DNA of 64,000 bases from Artemia franciscana (GCF_032884065.1 NC_088868.1:38432867-38496866), one strand, 5' to 3'. Counted from the first letter of the stretch, positions 12,701 to 24,780 are shown. Program-made: numbers and translations. The notes: generated from the sequence alone by a model not told the origin.

Positions 12701-12837
12701 GAAACATATTGACCAGCAATCCCAATATCATAATTCCGGTGGAGCTGCTCCGTAAACATACTACCAAAATCCACAAATGAAGCTTCCAAAATTTTAAGAC
12801 GGCTGTTGCCCGGGGTGCCACAATCATCATCAACCAT
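9739..12837 (-). pseudogene. LINE-1 ORF2 (endonuclease-reverse transcriptase) with three in-frame TAA stops
   Basis: One continuous frame of 1033 codons. The N-terminal apurinic-type endonuclease shows FHLNCQGLN, GLTETWL, YRPPSGS and GDFNIDL, plus TDVSDHF just past the first stop. The reverse transcriptase shows GNYRPISLLP, FGFRKGR, FLDLIKAFDTVDH, GVPQGSVLGP, LFADDT and KYLGINVD. The C-terminal domain (YCSSIWL.., RDFYTLIFIYRYY..) matches CR1/Jockey-type ORF2; no RNase H follows. TAA stops fall at 12049-12051, 11836-11838 and 10186-10188 with no frameshift anywhere, so decay is by substitution only. The protein normally nicks DNA and copies the element RNA into the genome. As read, this copy would make only a free endonuclease domain. 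Confidence 0.9.
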
Positions 12838-13208
12838 ATTTATACAGTTTTACAACAAAGTAATTTGGCCTCATCTCCACAACAAAACAAAAAAGAAAAG
12901 AAAAAGAACTAAACAAGAACAAAATAGAATATAAGAAACAACAAAAGAATGACACTTTCCATCTTAGAAAAAAACAAACACAAAAAGAAACAGGCCGTAT
13001 TTCGTTAACCCGTAACGAATCCATGTACAAGTTACCAAATACAACGGCTACTAATTCCTACAATCACACAACCATAATTATTGCGACAAAATAGTAAGTT
13101 TTATATTTTTATTAAATTTTGTTATTATTTTTTTTAATTATTCTTTTCAATAACAAAAAAACACTCACTAATTCTAACAACTGCAAAAAAGAAAAATAAA
13201 AAAAAAAA

Positions 13209-14071
13209 TTAAGAATCCAACAAACTCTTAGCATTGTACCAAGGCACTTTAATAACACGGTTGTCCTTTTTAACAGAGATGCTGGGTGGTAGGGTAGGAG
13301 GTACCCAGCATTCCATACCTTTATCCGCCAAACGCTTACGTAACCCAAGTAATTCTTTCCGCAAAACCCGCACACGCGGTGAGACATCATCACTAATAAA
13401 AACAGACTTTAAACACCGAACTCTTTCCCTTTTAATTTTTTCGCATTACTTAGAATCAAAAAACGTGCCTGGACACTATCCACCCTAATTTTAACAAAAT
13501 TCTTGGAACAGTGAACCACAGTGAATGGTGGCAACTTGTCAAGTGGGTGTGACAAACCAGCTACAATCACCTCAGAAACCCGAGATGCAGCCTCATTCAA
13601 GGGTACATCATTAAGGCCCCAAAACAACAAATTATGCAACTTGTCCCGATTTTCATCAACAAGAGACTGGGACACAACCACATTCATTTCCTCATTGCAT
13701 TTCTTAATCAGCTGTGACTGGGCTTTTACAATACTTTGTAGAGTTAGAAATTCCGACTTCACTGTTGCAATTTCATTGTCCGTTGCATTACTTTTATTTT
13801 CAAGCACCATAACACGACTTTTAACTGTACCCAAATCGTTCTGAATTTCAAATACACTCTGCTTTAGGGTTTCCATGTTCACATTTATAGATTGGACCAT
13901 TTCCAAAATTTTAATGATATTCTCTGCATTCGTTTTCTGGCAGTCCGCATTAACACTCGTATCCAAATTACTAGTAGAATTCATAACCGGATTCGATAGC
14001 TCAGCTTCTGTCCGGTTGCGTTTGGGTCTGGCTTTCTTTCCCATCCTGACTTTATCAAAATAATATGTCAC
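13209..14071 (-). pseudogene. LINE-1 ORF1 (coiled-coil RNA-binding protein), frameshifted
   Basis: The first 220 codons (14071 to 13412) give a basic N-terminus (GKKARPKRNRTEAEL) and a long coiled-coil-like segment with heptad-type spacing (about residues 45-140). A C-terminal domain follows, starting HNLLFWGLND, typical of LINE ORF1 proteins that bind the element RNA. A frame change near 13412-13430 ends the frame early. In another frame the sequence continues coherently (FISDDVSPRVRVLRKELL, WVPPTLPPS, VIKVPWYNAKSLLDS) to a stop at 13209, so the break is one recent-looking indel. No zinc knuckle is seen. The function is known for the family only; this copy would give a truncated protein. Confidence 0.8.
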
Positions 14072-14340
14072 CTACCTTTACAAAAACTTATTTTTTACCC
14101 ACGCTAGTTTACAGCGTGCAATTTGCATAAACCGTTAAAAGGGCACGGCTAACACCACATCAGGATTCCTCAGGAACTAGCTCGAACGTAGAACTCACTC
14201 CTTTATATCCAAGATTATATTGTAACAATTAATTTAAGCAATTATCACGCTATTATTCACATATGTCTACAACATGGCATAGCAACCGTTGTATCCGGGC
14301 AAAAGCAGTCAGACAAGTTTATCCATTGACTGCTGAATGC

Positions 14341-15411
14341 GAACTGAGTGATCGGATCTTCATGAAACTTTATATTTAGAAGGACCTTTTAACTCAGATC
14401 TCTTATTTTAAATCTCAACCGGATCAAGCGTGATTGGGGGGTAGTTGGAGGGACCGGAAATCTTAGAAAATACTAAAAGCGGTGAGATCCGGATGAAACT
14501 GGATGGGAAGAATAGAAACCTGTCTAACATACGTGACTGATATAACCGGACTGGATCTGCTCTCTTTGGTGGAATTGGGGGGGGGGGGTAATTTTGAAAA
14601 TTGAGGTATTTGTAACTTACGAAAGGGTGATCCAGATCTTAAGGAAATCTGATATTTAGAAGGATCTTGTGCTTTAAAGTTCCAATTTTAAATTCCGACC
14701 AGATCCTGTGACATTGGGGGGAGTTGAAGGGGGAAACCGGAATTCTTGGAAAACGTGAAAATTGGGGTATTTTTATCTTACGAATAAATGATCGGATCTT
14801 CAGGAAAATTGATTTTTAGAAGGAATCCATGTCTCAGAGCTCTTATTTCAAATCCCGACCAGATCTTTTGACATTGGGGGGAGTTGGAGGGGGAAATCTT
14901 GTAAAAACACTTGGAGTGGAGAAATTGGGATGAAGCTTGGTGGATAGAATAAGCATATGTCCTTGATACGTGATTGACAGGATCGTACTGGATTTGCTCT
15001 CTTTGGAGGAGTTGGTGGGAGGGATTCAGTGATTTGGCGAGTTTGGTGCTTTTGGACGTGCTAGGACGATGAAAATTGGTAGGCGTGTCAGGGAGCTGCA
15101 CAATTTGACTTGATTAAGTCGTTTTCCCAGATTAGACCATCTGGTGGGCTAAAGGAAGAGGAAAAATTAGAATAAATTAAGTATTTATAACTTACGAGTG
15201 GGTGATCGGATCTTAATGAATTTGGATATTTAGAAGGACATCGTGACTCAGAGCTCTTATTTTAAATCCTGACCGGCATTAAGACCCTTATTTTCCTTTT
15301 TAAATCAATCTATTGATTCATAGAATTTTGTTAGAGCTCATTCCATATGATCTCTTAGCTCTTAGCTCTTCTCGCCTCGTCACAAGTGCCATATGAGCTC
15401 TTAGCTCTTGT
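14341..15411 (+). repeat. family D element, right part
   Basis: The family D units resume after LINE-1 at GTGATCGGATCTTCATG and run through at least three more diverged copies. The right end carries CAAGTGCC (15383-15390), the inverse of the GGCACTTG start, about 25 bases before the apparent end (AGCTCTTAGCTCTTG). This asymmetric placement of inverted repeats is typical of Helentron-like rolling-circle elements, but the class of family D is not proven here. Confidence 0.65.
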
Positions 15412-15479
15412 TTTACCTTGTAAAATTTCAAACTTACCTGTCTCACATTCTACCGGCCCTAGAAGGCTTCTCTCAATTT

Positions 15480-16000
15480 CCCTCACTCTAAGAGTTAAGC
15501 TTTAGAGTAGCTCTAAACAATATCAGATAGTGATCTTCCCATCCAACGTAAAATCATTGTGACTAGTGTCGGCCCTGCCAGTCCTTGTTTTACAATAACA
15601 TAATCAATAGGGTTGGCCATCTTACTATCTTTTGTTTACTATACCAGCTTATCAGCCATTTTGTGACAAACAAAATGTTATAACTAGATACAAAATTGCA
15701 ATGCTCTATACTTGTTAATATATTCTTTTCCTATGCTGAATGTACAAAGGCTAGAATACCACCTACCCCTTGACATACCACCCTGTACATTACAATTCCT
15801 TAATAAAACAGTTGAATTAAAGTTTCTTGTAATTACGCGGAAAATTCATTTGAGTTACTACTGTACTTTCTCTAGCTGCTGGTTCCACACGGGGTATAGC
15901 CCTTTGAATGATACTTATTACTTTTTTGATAAAATGTGTGGCTAGAATTCTGTTATTAATACCTTCCAGCCTAAGCAAGACTTAGAAACTTCATCATTCA
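15480..16000 (-). mobile_element. possible RTE-like endonuclease remnant
   Basis: On the minus strand, a decayed segment reads like the end of an RTE-type endonuclease domain (an RGRH..HNDF-like, then DHYLI..A.LKLN pattern near 15500-15570). Stops and shifts are frequent and the match is from memory, so this is weak. Confidence 0.3.
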
Positions 16001-16549
16001 TCATAAGCCTACTCATGGCCTATATTATCGACAACCTCCCTACATGAAGAAATAAATTCTACTTCCCCTAATTTCATAAATCAGAAGTTCACATAAAGTT
16101 ATTGTGTTTTGTTGGATTATTTCCTTTCTTTTTTCGTATGTGTGTGGATAACGTGGAATGATTTTTGTTTTAAATTTCACTGTTTTACTTTCCTTCAAAA
16201 AGCTTTAGCTTATTGTGTGATCAAAGCAGAATAGTTTTACCGATCCAATTTATCTGCAGAATTAAAACTAACCTCAGGAAAATATTTTGAAGGGTGGTGC
16301 CAGCGCATCTGTGCATTTTCAGAAACCCCAATTTTCGTCTTGGCTCACAGGTCTGCGTTAACGATGAATGAACTGGAATACAATTCCTAAAAGTAATGAG
16401 AAAAAAACTGTTAATGGGCTATTTTTGGCTGTATTGTATACATTTACTAGAATACTGATAATTCAAACATTGATTCAATTTATGCTGTTATATAATAAAA
16501 ATTGATTTAGAGCTGAGATTAAAACAAAAACTAGCATCTTCGGTCGACA

Positions 16550-16650
16550 TTAAGGAGTAGCATAAGTAATTGAAACGAACCCAAATTATTCCATGTATAA
16601 AAAGGGCTGACTGTTCCTTGACCCAATACTCTTAACGGTGAAATTTAACT
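16550..16650. repeat. diverged family A arm fragment
   Basis: TTAAGGAGTAGCAT, GAAACGAAC, AAATTATTCC and GGGCTGACTGTTCC appear in the order and spacing of the family A palindrome arm but with many substitutions. Sequence on either side (16060-16549, 16651-16780) holds nothing I recognise. Confidence 0.45.
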
Positions 16651-16782
16651 TCCTTTTTTTCATTTTACCGGGCTGGGAAACCTATCTTAAGGAGTTTTGA
16701 CAATAAACAAAGGTGACAAAAGCCAAAGATTGAGTACGCGGCAGTACTTTTCATGTTCAGAATAATTTTTATTATTTATAGA

Positions 16783-16855
16783 ATAGTAGTATTGGTAGTA
16801 GCAGTAGAAGTAGCATTAGTAGCAGTAGAAGTAGCAGTTGCAGTAGTAACACTCA
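16783..16855. repeat. AGT/AGC trinucleotide microsatellite
   Basis: Imperfect (GTA/GCA)n run, GTAGTAGCAGTAGAAG-like. It could be a LINE tail (compare LINE-1 and the RTE-like ends), but no adjacent LINE coding sequence is recognised. Confidence 0.6.
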
Positions 16856-17109
16856 AATTTTGCCTTTTTGTTTCCATGATGATTCCACTCATTATTCCCT
16901 GAAAGTTCCTACTTAACACCTTACACAATTCATGAATCACGCCAATTTGCTTACCTGTATGAACATAGCGTGTTTTGATATAGTTCAGTTCTCCAGTCAA
17001 CATTCTCTGAAAGCTGAATGCCCTTGATCTTTTTAAAGAATAAAAGTCGAACAAGGCCTCTTTTCCAATAATAAATACTATATGTTAAATGGGTGAACTG
17101 AATAACTCA

Positions 17110-17925
17110 CACTCTATGCCTCGAGAGCTTCCGGGGGGGAGGGTTTGACGCCTAAAAAGGCATATTTTCTGAAATTTTCAGCAATTTTTAACAAAATAGA
17201 TATCTCAAAATTTGTATTTATGGTGCAGGGGGTTAATGGGCTTAGTAGGTGGTAGTTGGTTGCCTGCCAATCACTTTTGACTCTCAAAAAGGGCTTTAGA
17301 ACCTTCTATTTTCTACTGAATCACCTCCTACTAAAGTTTCTACGAAAACTACTTCAATAAATGCCTTGGCAAAAAATAATAAATAATACGTTGTGCCCAC
17401 ATCACCGTTTATTTAATCAGTGCCATGACGACGCCTATGATAAACCTTTTCTGCATCAATAGAAAACTAGCAAAACAAAAGGCCCTTCCCCCAGGGCATC
17501 AGGGAAGGAAAGTTAATTTACATTTATACTATTTTGAACTAAATGTTGATCTCAAAATGCTAATTGGAAGTATTTAGAAAATTGCTGCTAGAAAGAGTTA
17601 GGAAGGTGGGCTGGTTACCCACCGATCATATTTGGCTCTTAAGAAAAAAGAAAAAAAAAGTATTTCCAAACGAGTCAGTCCCTTCCAAAATCTTTACGAC
17701 ATCCCCTTCCAAATAAAATGGCTCTAGGGATAACTGAAACATTGAAGACTTACGGCCATATACAATGGGGAATGATAGAGTATTGACCCTGATATTTATC
17801 CAGGGGATCTTAATTACTTTGCAATCAGATCTGTTGGCAGCATTAAAAATACCCAAATTGTTACCCATCAAGGGATGGAAAACAACAAAGAGATACATTA
17901 TTTAGGGCTACGTGGCGCACCGTTA
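17110..17925 (-). repeat. family B degenerate units
   Basis: Two decayed units, each with a GATATCTCAAAAT or GATCTCAAAATG block, a CAATCA.TTTTGACTCTC-type or CGATCATATTTGGCTCTT block, and GGGGGAGGG or CCCCCAGGGCAT runs. They match family B and the family A interior in reverse order. No coding signal. The following 17926-18290 holds nothing recognised. Confidence 0.45.
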
Positions 17926-18294
17926 TAGGTGGAGGAGTTTCGTTTGAATGACCAGCTTTAAATTTGAAAAAATATGTCAATAGGAAAATCGAATGACCCT
18001 ACTTTTATTACACTATGGTGTTTTTTTCAGAACAATCGATATTTCTTTCTAAAAATTCGTGGTTGCAACCAAATCAAGTACAATTTTCTTCTCTTATCGT
18101 GGGTAATTTGGAAAGTGGTTACACTCCACCAAGACGGCTCGAATATCAACCTTGAATAGGCTTCACAAGCCTAGAAATAAAGGCTAGAAAGTGTAGGTGT
18201 TGATATTTTAGTGTATTGTAATCCGGATTGTTAAATAACAATAATTAACCCATTCTGCGCCCAGTTACTATTTACAAAATAGAATAGTCAAGGC

Positions 18295-18895
18295 TCAGGA
18301 TATTCTTTCACAGTTTCAATATGACAATATGGTTCTGAAGCATGGGCGTTCCGAAAAACGGATGAAGATTTGCAAGGGGTTTTCCAGAGAAATTGCCAAA
18401 GGACTGTTATGGATAGCTGACTGACTGACCCATTATTTCAAACAGCAGGTTGTACGAAAAGTGTGGTTTGATCCTGCTTTTTGGGGCTATAGTAAAAGGT
18501 TGAGATGGCTAGGGCAGGTTCTGCGAATAAAGACGAAAAATTACCAAAGACTGTCCTTTCTGGCCAACTGTCTAGGGTTAAGCAGAAGACAAGTCGTCCA
18601 CGGTTGGGGTAGGAGGATGTCATAAGAAAAGGGAAATGTGACTTCCTTTACAAACATGTTTTTCCGGGTGGGGGATACAAAAATCTAAATAAAAATTTAT
18701 TTTTAATCTTTTACGTTGTGCTTTTACAATCCAGACATTTTTTTTTTTTGGGGGGGGGGGTAAAATACCTGAGAGGATGTAACAAGGGAGGCTTTGAATA
18801 GAGTAGGACGGAGGAGGAGCTTGCGTATCTGTGTTCATACCAAACAGTTTGGTGCTGTGGTGAGTTCTGAGCAGTGGTAGTAGTTAGTAGTTTCA
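18295..18895 (+). mobile_element. RTE-like LINE 3' remnant
   Basis: It carries the same C-terminal ORF region as 6060-6545: a YGSEAWAF-like block at 18325, KRLRWLGQVLRIK near 18492, WEDVI near 18610 and RRLG/ SLGAVV near 18845, ending in a GTAGTAGTTAG tail. About 120 bases (18645-18768), T- and G-rich, interrupt it between the GTSxE and GVKREAL-equivalent parts. Many stops; a dead fragment. Confidence 0.65.
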
Positions 18896-19539
18896 AAGGT
18901 AAGAATGATAATTATAATATTAGGTTACAGAGTCAGAAACATATGGTTCCCCTGTCATTAGTCTGCCTCTACCTTCTGGTGTCACTGATGAGCATCTATT
19001 AACATACAAGGTAAATACGGATTAAGGTCTAGATTAGGGACTATTGAGAAGGAGACTTGTCATGAAAACAATTCTTACTTCATAATATACAAAATAATTG
19101 TGGCTAAAAAAAATTCATTTCAGTTTTGCTGCACTATTCCTCCTCTTTCTCCCCAACGCACATATAGCTTATATAGCGGGATTTATATATTTCCAATTTA
19201 TTATTCAACGCGTTTACCCAAAAATTGAATCTTTTTTCGCACAACAAGAACCGGAAAAACAACAATGACATGTTATACAATCAATTGGAAATTTATAATT
19301 TTGGCTATAAATTTAAAAACAAGGGGGTTAGGGATAAAGTATAGAGGGCTACATCCAAATCTGTTAGCTATACTTATTCTGTAAATTATAAAGCAAGAAT
19401 TGTTTTCTCAATGTGTTCCCTTCTTAATAACCTCTAATCTAGGCCTCTAATCTAGGCCTTTATTCAATTTTCCTACCGATACTAGATTCCAAAAAGATTT
19501 TCAAAGTTTCGGTTTACAATAAAAACATAACAATCATAC
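18896..19539. other. no repeat recognised; possible intron
   Basis: AT-rich, unique-looking sequence. On the minus strand it lies downstream of the candidate donor site at 19539, so it could be an intron of the exon that follows. Confidence 0.3.
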
Positions 19540-19761
19540 CTTCCAACATTATCAACGGGAGCAATGTCGTTTTTGATCTTTTTCTGTGTGTTCCACTGAA
19601 TTACAGCAAAGAGACCTATAGCACCTATTGGTAGCAGAATAATATAATTTCTTTTCCTTTCCATGATTCACAGAATCTTCAAACCTGAAGCTTGTGGATC
19701 ACTTACTTAGTCTGGTAAATCATGATACAACTAGACGATTCAACGGTCACGGGTTGAAAAC
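19540..19761 (-). CDS. candidate host exon: start of a small single-pass membrane protein
   Basis: On the minus strand a pyrimidine-rich acceptor (ATATTTTTCAG) precedes 19761, an ATG in good context (AATCATGG) lies at 19664, and a strong donor (GGAAG then GTATGATT) follows 19540. The 42 codons before the donor read M-ERKRNYII.., a basic N-terminus, then a hydrophobic segment of about 16 residues (YIILLPIGAIGLFAVI), then QWNTQKKIKND. The layout suggests a small mitochondrial or secretory-pathway membrane protein, but I do not recognise the family. A second donor-like site (AAGTAAGT) lies within the 5' part at about 19710, so splicing could be alternative. No second exon was identified; the call rests on splice signals and composition only. 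Confidence 0.35.
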
Positions 19762-19980
19762 CTGAAAAATATGAAGAAAAATCACTCTGCTACTCCAGCT
19801 TCATCATTATTGCGCAATTTTTTTTTTAAGCTTTGGGTTTTTACCTGTCATAATATCAACATAATAACAAAACCATTATATCAACCGAGATGACTGACTA
19901 TATCAAATAAAAATAATAATTCATGTTTAGCATTCTTAAATACAAGACTAGTGGAGTAAATAAAAGATTATGAAAGAAGA

Positions 19981-20189
19981 ATAACACAACTATACGAGAG
20001 ATAAAACATGAATGAACCTCTAAGAACTAAACAACTATAAAACAAAATAGGTGAAAACTACCGAAAAAATAAACAATGTGAAGGGTGGAAAGGGCCCAGG
20101 GAAAAAACTAATCCTTTTCCGATTTTGAGCCTAACTTTTGCAAAAAAGTAATAATGCCTTAAGCCCTGAAATGCCAAATTATTTTCTTG
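19981..20189 (+). repeat. 5' extension shared with the family A copy at 56335
   Basis: This 200-base stretch (AATAACACAACTATACGAG, GGTGAAAACTA, GGGCCCAG, TTTTGAGCCTAACTT, GTAATAATG, AAATTATTTTCTT) is also found immediately upstream of the family A head at 56335. Both heads lack the A that precedes most other copies. It is best read as part of a longer mobile unit. Confidence 0.75.
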
Positions 20190-21871
20190 TCAAACAGTTT
20201 GTGGTAACGAACTGTAGTAAGGAGCGACCCGGCTCAATAGCAAACGAAGCTCTAAAAAAAGAATTTTGATACCAATAGTTACATCAAAAGAATCAAATTT
20301 TAATGCTGATTTCAAATATATAACTTCCATTAAGTTTAGACTTACCCATCAAAATTTATGACCCTGAGAGTATTTGCAATATTTTAGAAAATAAGGAAAA
20401 ACACCCCCCAAAAGTCATAGAATCTCAACGAAAATCACACCATCAGATTCAACGTATCAGAGAACCCTACTGTAGAAGTTTGAAGCTCCTATCTACAAAA
20501 ATATGGAATTTTGTATTTTTTGCCAGAAGCCAAATTACGGATGCGTGTTAATTTGTTTTGTTTTTTGTTTTTTTCACAGGGGTGATTGTATCGATCCTTT
20601 CGTCCTAGAATGATGCGAGAGAGCTCATTCTAACGGGAATTAAAAGCTTTAGTGCCCTTTTTAAGTGACCAAAAAATTGGAGGGCGCCTAGGCCCCCTTC
20701 AACGCACATTGTTTCTCCAAAGTCACCAGACCGAATTTTGAGAGAGCCATTCTATTCAGCTTAGTCGAAAACCTAATAAGTATGTCTTTGAGGACGACAT
20801 GATCCCCCACAGTCCCGGTAGAGGGGTTGCAAGTTACAAACTTTGACCATTGTTTGCATATAGTAATGGTCTTTACTATAGTGTACAGACGTTTTCAGGG
20901 GGACTTTTTCGCATTGGGGTGGGAGGGGGTTACATGGGAGGATCTTTCTATGGAGGAATTAATCATGAGGGACGAGAATTTCTGTGAAGGGGGCTCAGGA
21001 TTTTCTAGCATTATTTAAAAAAAATGAGAAACTAAATTATTATTTTTTTTTCTCCTGGAAGTAATGAGAAGCATTAATGCTTAAAACGAACATAAAATAT
21101 TACGTTTGTAAGGGGGTTCGTCTTCTCCACAATACTTTGCTCTTTAAGCTAATGTATTTTTAATAATTTCAACTATTTATTCCATGGCCTATGTGATTTA
21201 GGAGTCATTCTCTTAGATTTGGGATAAAATTCAAGCTTTAGTGTAAAGAGCGAGGTATTGACAAGAGAGCAAACCCCCTCACGTGCGTAATAAAACTCCA
21301 CAAATATAGGAGTTCGTTACGTAAGTTAATTCGTAAGGTACGGATGTTTATTACTAACCAAAGCGTTAGTAAAAAAATAAAAAAATATAGTTGCATTTTT
21401 ATATAGCCAAAAATTGGAGGGCAACTAGGCCCCCTCCCCCATTTCTTTTTTTTTAATCAAAATCATCCGATCAAAACCATAAGAAAGCCATTTAGCAAAA
21501 ACAAATTAACATGCAAATTTCGTTTTAATTATTCATGTGCATTGAGCCAAAATCAAAACATGTATTAATTCAAAAGAGTTAAGAAACTAAATATAAAATA
21601 AAACTTGCTTGCAATTTTTTAACAGCAAGTAAGGAGTGACATTAAAATTGAAAATGAACAGAAATTACTCCGTAAAGGAAATGGGTTGTCCCTCCACAAC
21701 GCCTCGCTCTTTGCCCTAAAGTTTTTTTATTCTTTTAAAAAGTGTAGTTGTGACAGAGTCAAACTTTAGCGTAAAGAGCGACGCGTTGCGGAGGGACAAC
21801 CCATTTCATATACGGAGTAATTTCTGTTCGTTTTAAATTTAAATGTCACTCCTGACAAAATTTTTATTTAA
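20190..21871 (+). mobile_element. family A element, full length (1682 bp)
   Basis: Complete from TCAAACAGTTTGTGG to ATTTAA, followed by T. The head hairpin, the CCGGCTCAATAG block, the interior, the internal hairpin zone and the tail palindrome (about 21608-21871) are all present. No open frame is conserved between copies, so it is non-autonomous. Confidence 0.9.
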
Positions 21872-21929
21872 TTCCTATGTAAATCAGGCAAAAACTTATA
21901 ACAGTAATAAAAAACTTAAGTAAGTAAAA

Positions 21930-24780
21930 ACTCACGCCATTCAGCCATGTCCTTATTATTCAGGATAGGTGATATACCAGACAGGAAAAGTATTGAATGA
22001 TCACAAAAGCTACTATATAGCAATACAAGCGCTTTTCGAGAATAATGACCATGATTAGCCACTATTTTACCACAGCCTACTTTAAGTTTTTCTTTAACAT
22101 CATGTACAATATTGGTCCTAAAAGTTAAAAGATTCGAATATGTATGAATGCTTAACCACCATAACTCAGAGACTCAACAGACAGAGAAGTTAGTACATGG
22201 AAGAAAAAAGGACATACACTTTGCATTAAAGACTAAGCATTGATACTTATCTATATTATTCTTCTTTCCTTATGCTTCTCCTCAATGACAGACTAACACT
22301 TTGGATATGTTTTGAAATAGATGACACGGAATTCGAGAGGCTATATCTTCAACAACTTAAAAGAAGTACATCATCCGTATATGCATTATAAAAGACATTC
22401 ACCAAATCATAAAAAGAGAGGGCTAGCATACTGTGGATACAAATAGTGAAAATATACGGTGAAAGAACACCAACTTGACGCACTCCCAAACGGATTGGAA
22501 TATTCCCATAAAAATTAGAATGAAACTTTGACAGAACATGGGAATTACTATACCGAAACTGAAGAACCCGAACGATAGAAACGTTGACTCCAGAAATGAC
22601 AAGGAAAATCATAACTTAAGCCTGAAAAGCACTGTCAAAAGCTTTAGACAGGTCTAGGGCACAAAATTGGATCTCAGAGCTACTGGCTTCAGCTTTTGAA
22701 AAGACCTGTTAAAACACGATTGGCATGCTGGCAACCAATAAGCCGCCTGAATCTAAACTGATATTGGTTTTAATCTATAATTTCTATTACAAAAGGTAAC
22801 AAAACATACGCAAAAGCTTTTCTAATATTACAGGCCACTGTTATGATTCTACATGAATCAAAAATTAAAGGATTCTTTCCACGCTTTAGCACCGAGGCTA
22901 GTGTATCGATTAGAATTGGAGTCATGCACTAGAAAGAGTGCAAAGTACATTTGGAAAAGCAGCTGCAAGTGGAACACTAAATCTCGTGACACCGTTCGAT
23001 GATGGCAGACAGCAATACGATCATGATCAGGAAATTTTCATTTAAGGTGTTTTATAATTTTAAGCACTTGTTCGAAGGAGACCAGGATTATATGGTTCTA
23101 CTCTAGCTTCAAGGGAACTAAATCACCAGGGAGACACGAAGAACGAGAGCGCTCAGCATAGTTAATGACAGGAAAAATACTATAATAGTGCTTAATCGAA
23201 CAAGCCACAGGAATAACATCACTAGAAGCAGAGGGTTTCAGCTTAGAGAAATTAATCATTTGTCCCCATTGAGAAGCAGTTTTGGGAAATTCAAAGTCAT
23301 TATTTTACTACACTACGCAGATACCGCTAGAATTCTTCTTTCGTCCTCTTTTTAATATCATAAGCATGGCCTACATTAGGATGACCGCAGACAATCAAGC
23401 TACGAAGGAACAGAATTTGAATATTTGAAACAAGAACAGTAAGGGTAGAAATGTATGATGGAAGGCCAATTTTCCTCAAATATGTTTTTAACATCATTCC
23501 TTATCAAGCTTGCTACCGGTTACGGGCAACCAGGATTGTGGAAAAGAAATAGAGACGCTTAAGAATATCGGGAGATGGTTGTAATCACGCTCTATCATGT
23601 CCAAATGTACATTCGAGGATGACTCTGTAGCAAAGCATTTACAATGGTGAGTGAGTTCCACTGTTATGAATGTACATGTGTCTAGCATCCTTTGGGACAA
23701 TACGGAAACCAGAAGGTAAAGACTCTAAAATAAGTTCAGCGCGGCTTGACTTATTGGATAAATCACAGTTGAAGTCGCCAATTGGAATCCATTCTTAACC
23801 ATGACTTTCAATATTTTTAATCAGACTGCTGATGAAGGAGCTCGCTGTTGCAAATATCATCAGAGAAGACAGTGAATTCTGGTGATGAGGAGGGTAAACA
23901 TTCACTAATTCAAGATTACTAGTTCTAATAGCCGAAAAATTATCAGCAGAGTAGTAAAATACAGGAGTTAGGGGCAAAGATCGTATAATTAGGCAAGTAA
24001 GTCACACTCAAGGGTCTCCCTCTGGTTTAACAAACGTTTATTGTTTAAACAATGTGATCGTCACATCTCGGAGCGAATTGATCCTAACTTGCGGTAAAAG
24101 ATGCTCTTGGAGACACAAGACATCGAAATCGTTTAATTTTGGCCTAATTGAATGACCTTTGTCCTTTGTGACATTGATGGTGAATGAACATAAGGTTAAT
24201 TCTATATTAGCAGTCATTTCTTTGCCTGTTGACTCTTTTTGAGAATATCTTGAATGACACGACACTTAAGACTGAAATCAAAATAAGCATTCACACAGTT
24301 AGCACACTTCGAGATGCTTGGTCAGGGAGTGTCTTTTGTAGACACATAGGAACCAGCACATCTAGGACATTTTATAGCTTGGCCGCATTTTGTTGCTAGG
24401 TGATGACGTGATGATTGACGCTTGTGACAGTAATGAAGGGGCAATATATATTTGAAAACTCACAATATTTCATATCCCTTTTTTAAACCCAACTGACGAG
24501 CAATGGAGAGCGCAATAGTGTCCTGAAAAGACAATTTCACTGAGCTCGAGTTGCCAATCCCACTTGCATCAACAACACCATCGCAACCCATAAACAGCTC
24601 CGCTGCACAAGCCTCATCTACGCCTTTCACAATTGCAAAGAATTTGTACTATTTAAGTCTGGCGTCACAAATATTTAGCATGCTATAAGTAGTATCACAA
24701 AAATTTTTTGGTGCAGTAGTGTCAATCCAAACGAAAAGTTTATCACCCGAGCCTTGGAATTTCACCCTTCGTTTGAAAAT
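21930..24780 (-). mobile_element. LINE-3 (local name): decayed copy of the LINE-2 family
   Basis: On the minus strand, a decayed ORF1 part comes first (24740 to 24260) with zinc-knuckle remains (HHLATKC, KCPRCAGS, KCANC). Endonuclease follows (LTLCSFTINVTKDK, CLQEHLL near 24230-24100; RDYNHLPIF near 23590), then reverse transcriptase (ALDLSKAFDS near 22650, GVRQVGVLSPYIFT near 22470, TDDVLLL near 22360) and the C-terminal region (NIDKYQCLVFN near 22230). Each piece aligns with LINE-2 at 52427-59003. Numerous stops and shifts make it inactive. The element would encode a nucic-acid-binding ORF1 protein and an endonuclease-RT. Confidence 0.8.

Larger units (their letters stand above)
9463..14340 (-). 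mobile_element. LINE-1 (local name): near full-length CR1/L2/Jockey-like non-LTR retrotransposon
   Basis: A two-ORF LINE on the minus strand, about 4.9 kb, inserted in a family D unit. The 5' end lies near 14340, about 270 bases upstream of ORF1. The order is ORF1 (13209-14071), a 370-base AT-rich spacer, ORF2 (9739-12837), then a 3' untranslated region with an AATAAAA-type signal ending in a CTA-repeat tail (GTAGTAGTAGTAG on the plus strand at 9465-9477). Microsatellite 3' tails are common in CR1/L2-type LINEs. Flanks read ..TTACGAA and ..TGCGAACTGAG, so a short target duplication around CGAA is possible but not clear. The clade is an inference from endonuclease and RT motifs and the lack of RNase H. 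Confidence 0.9.
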
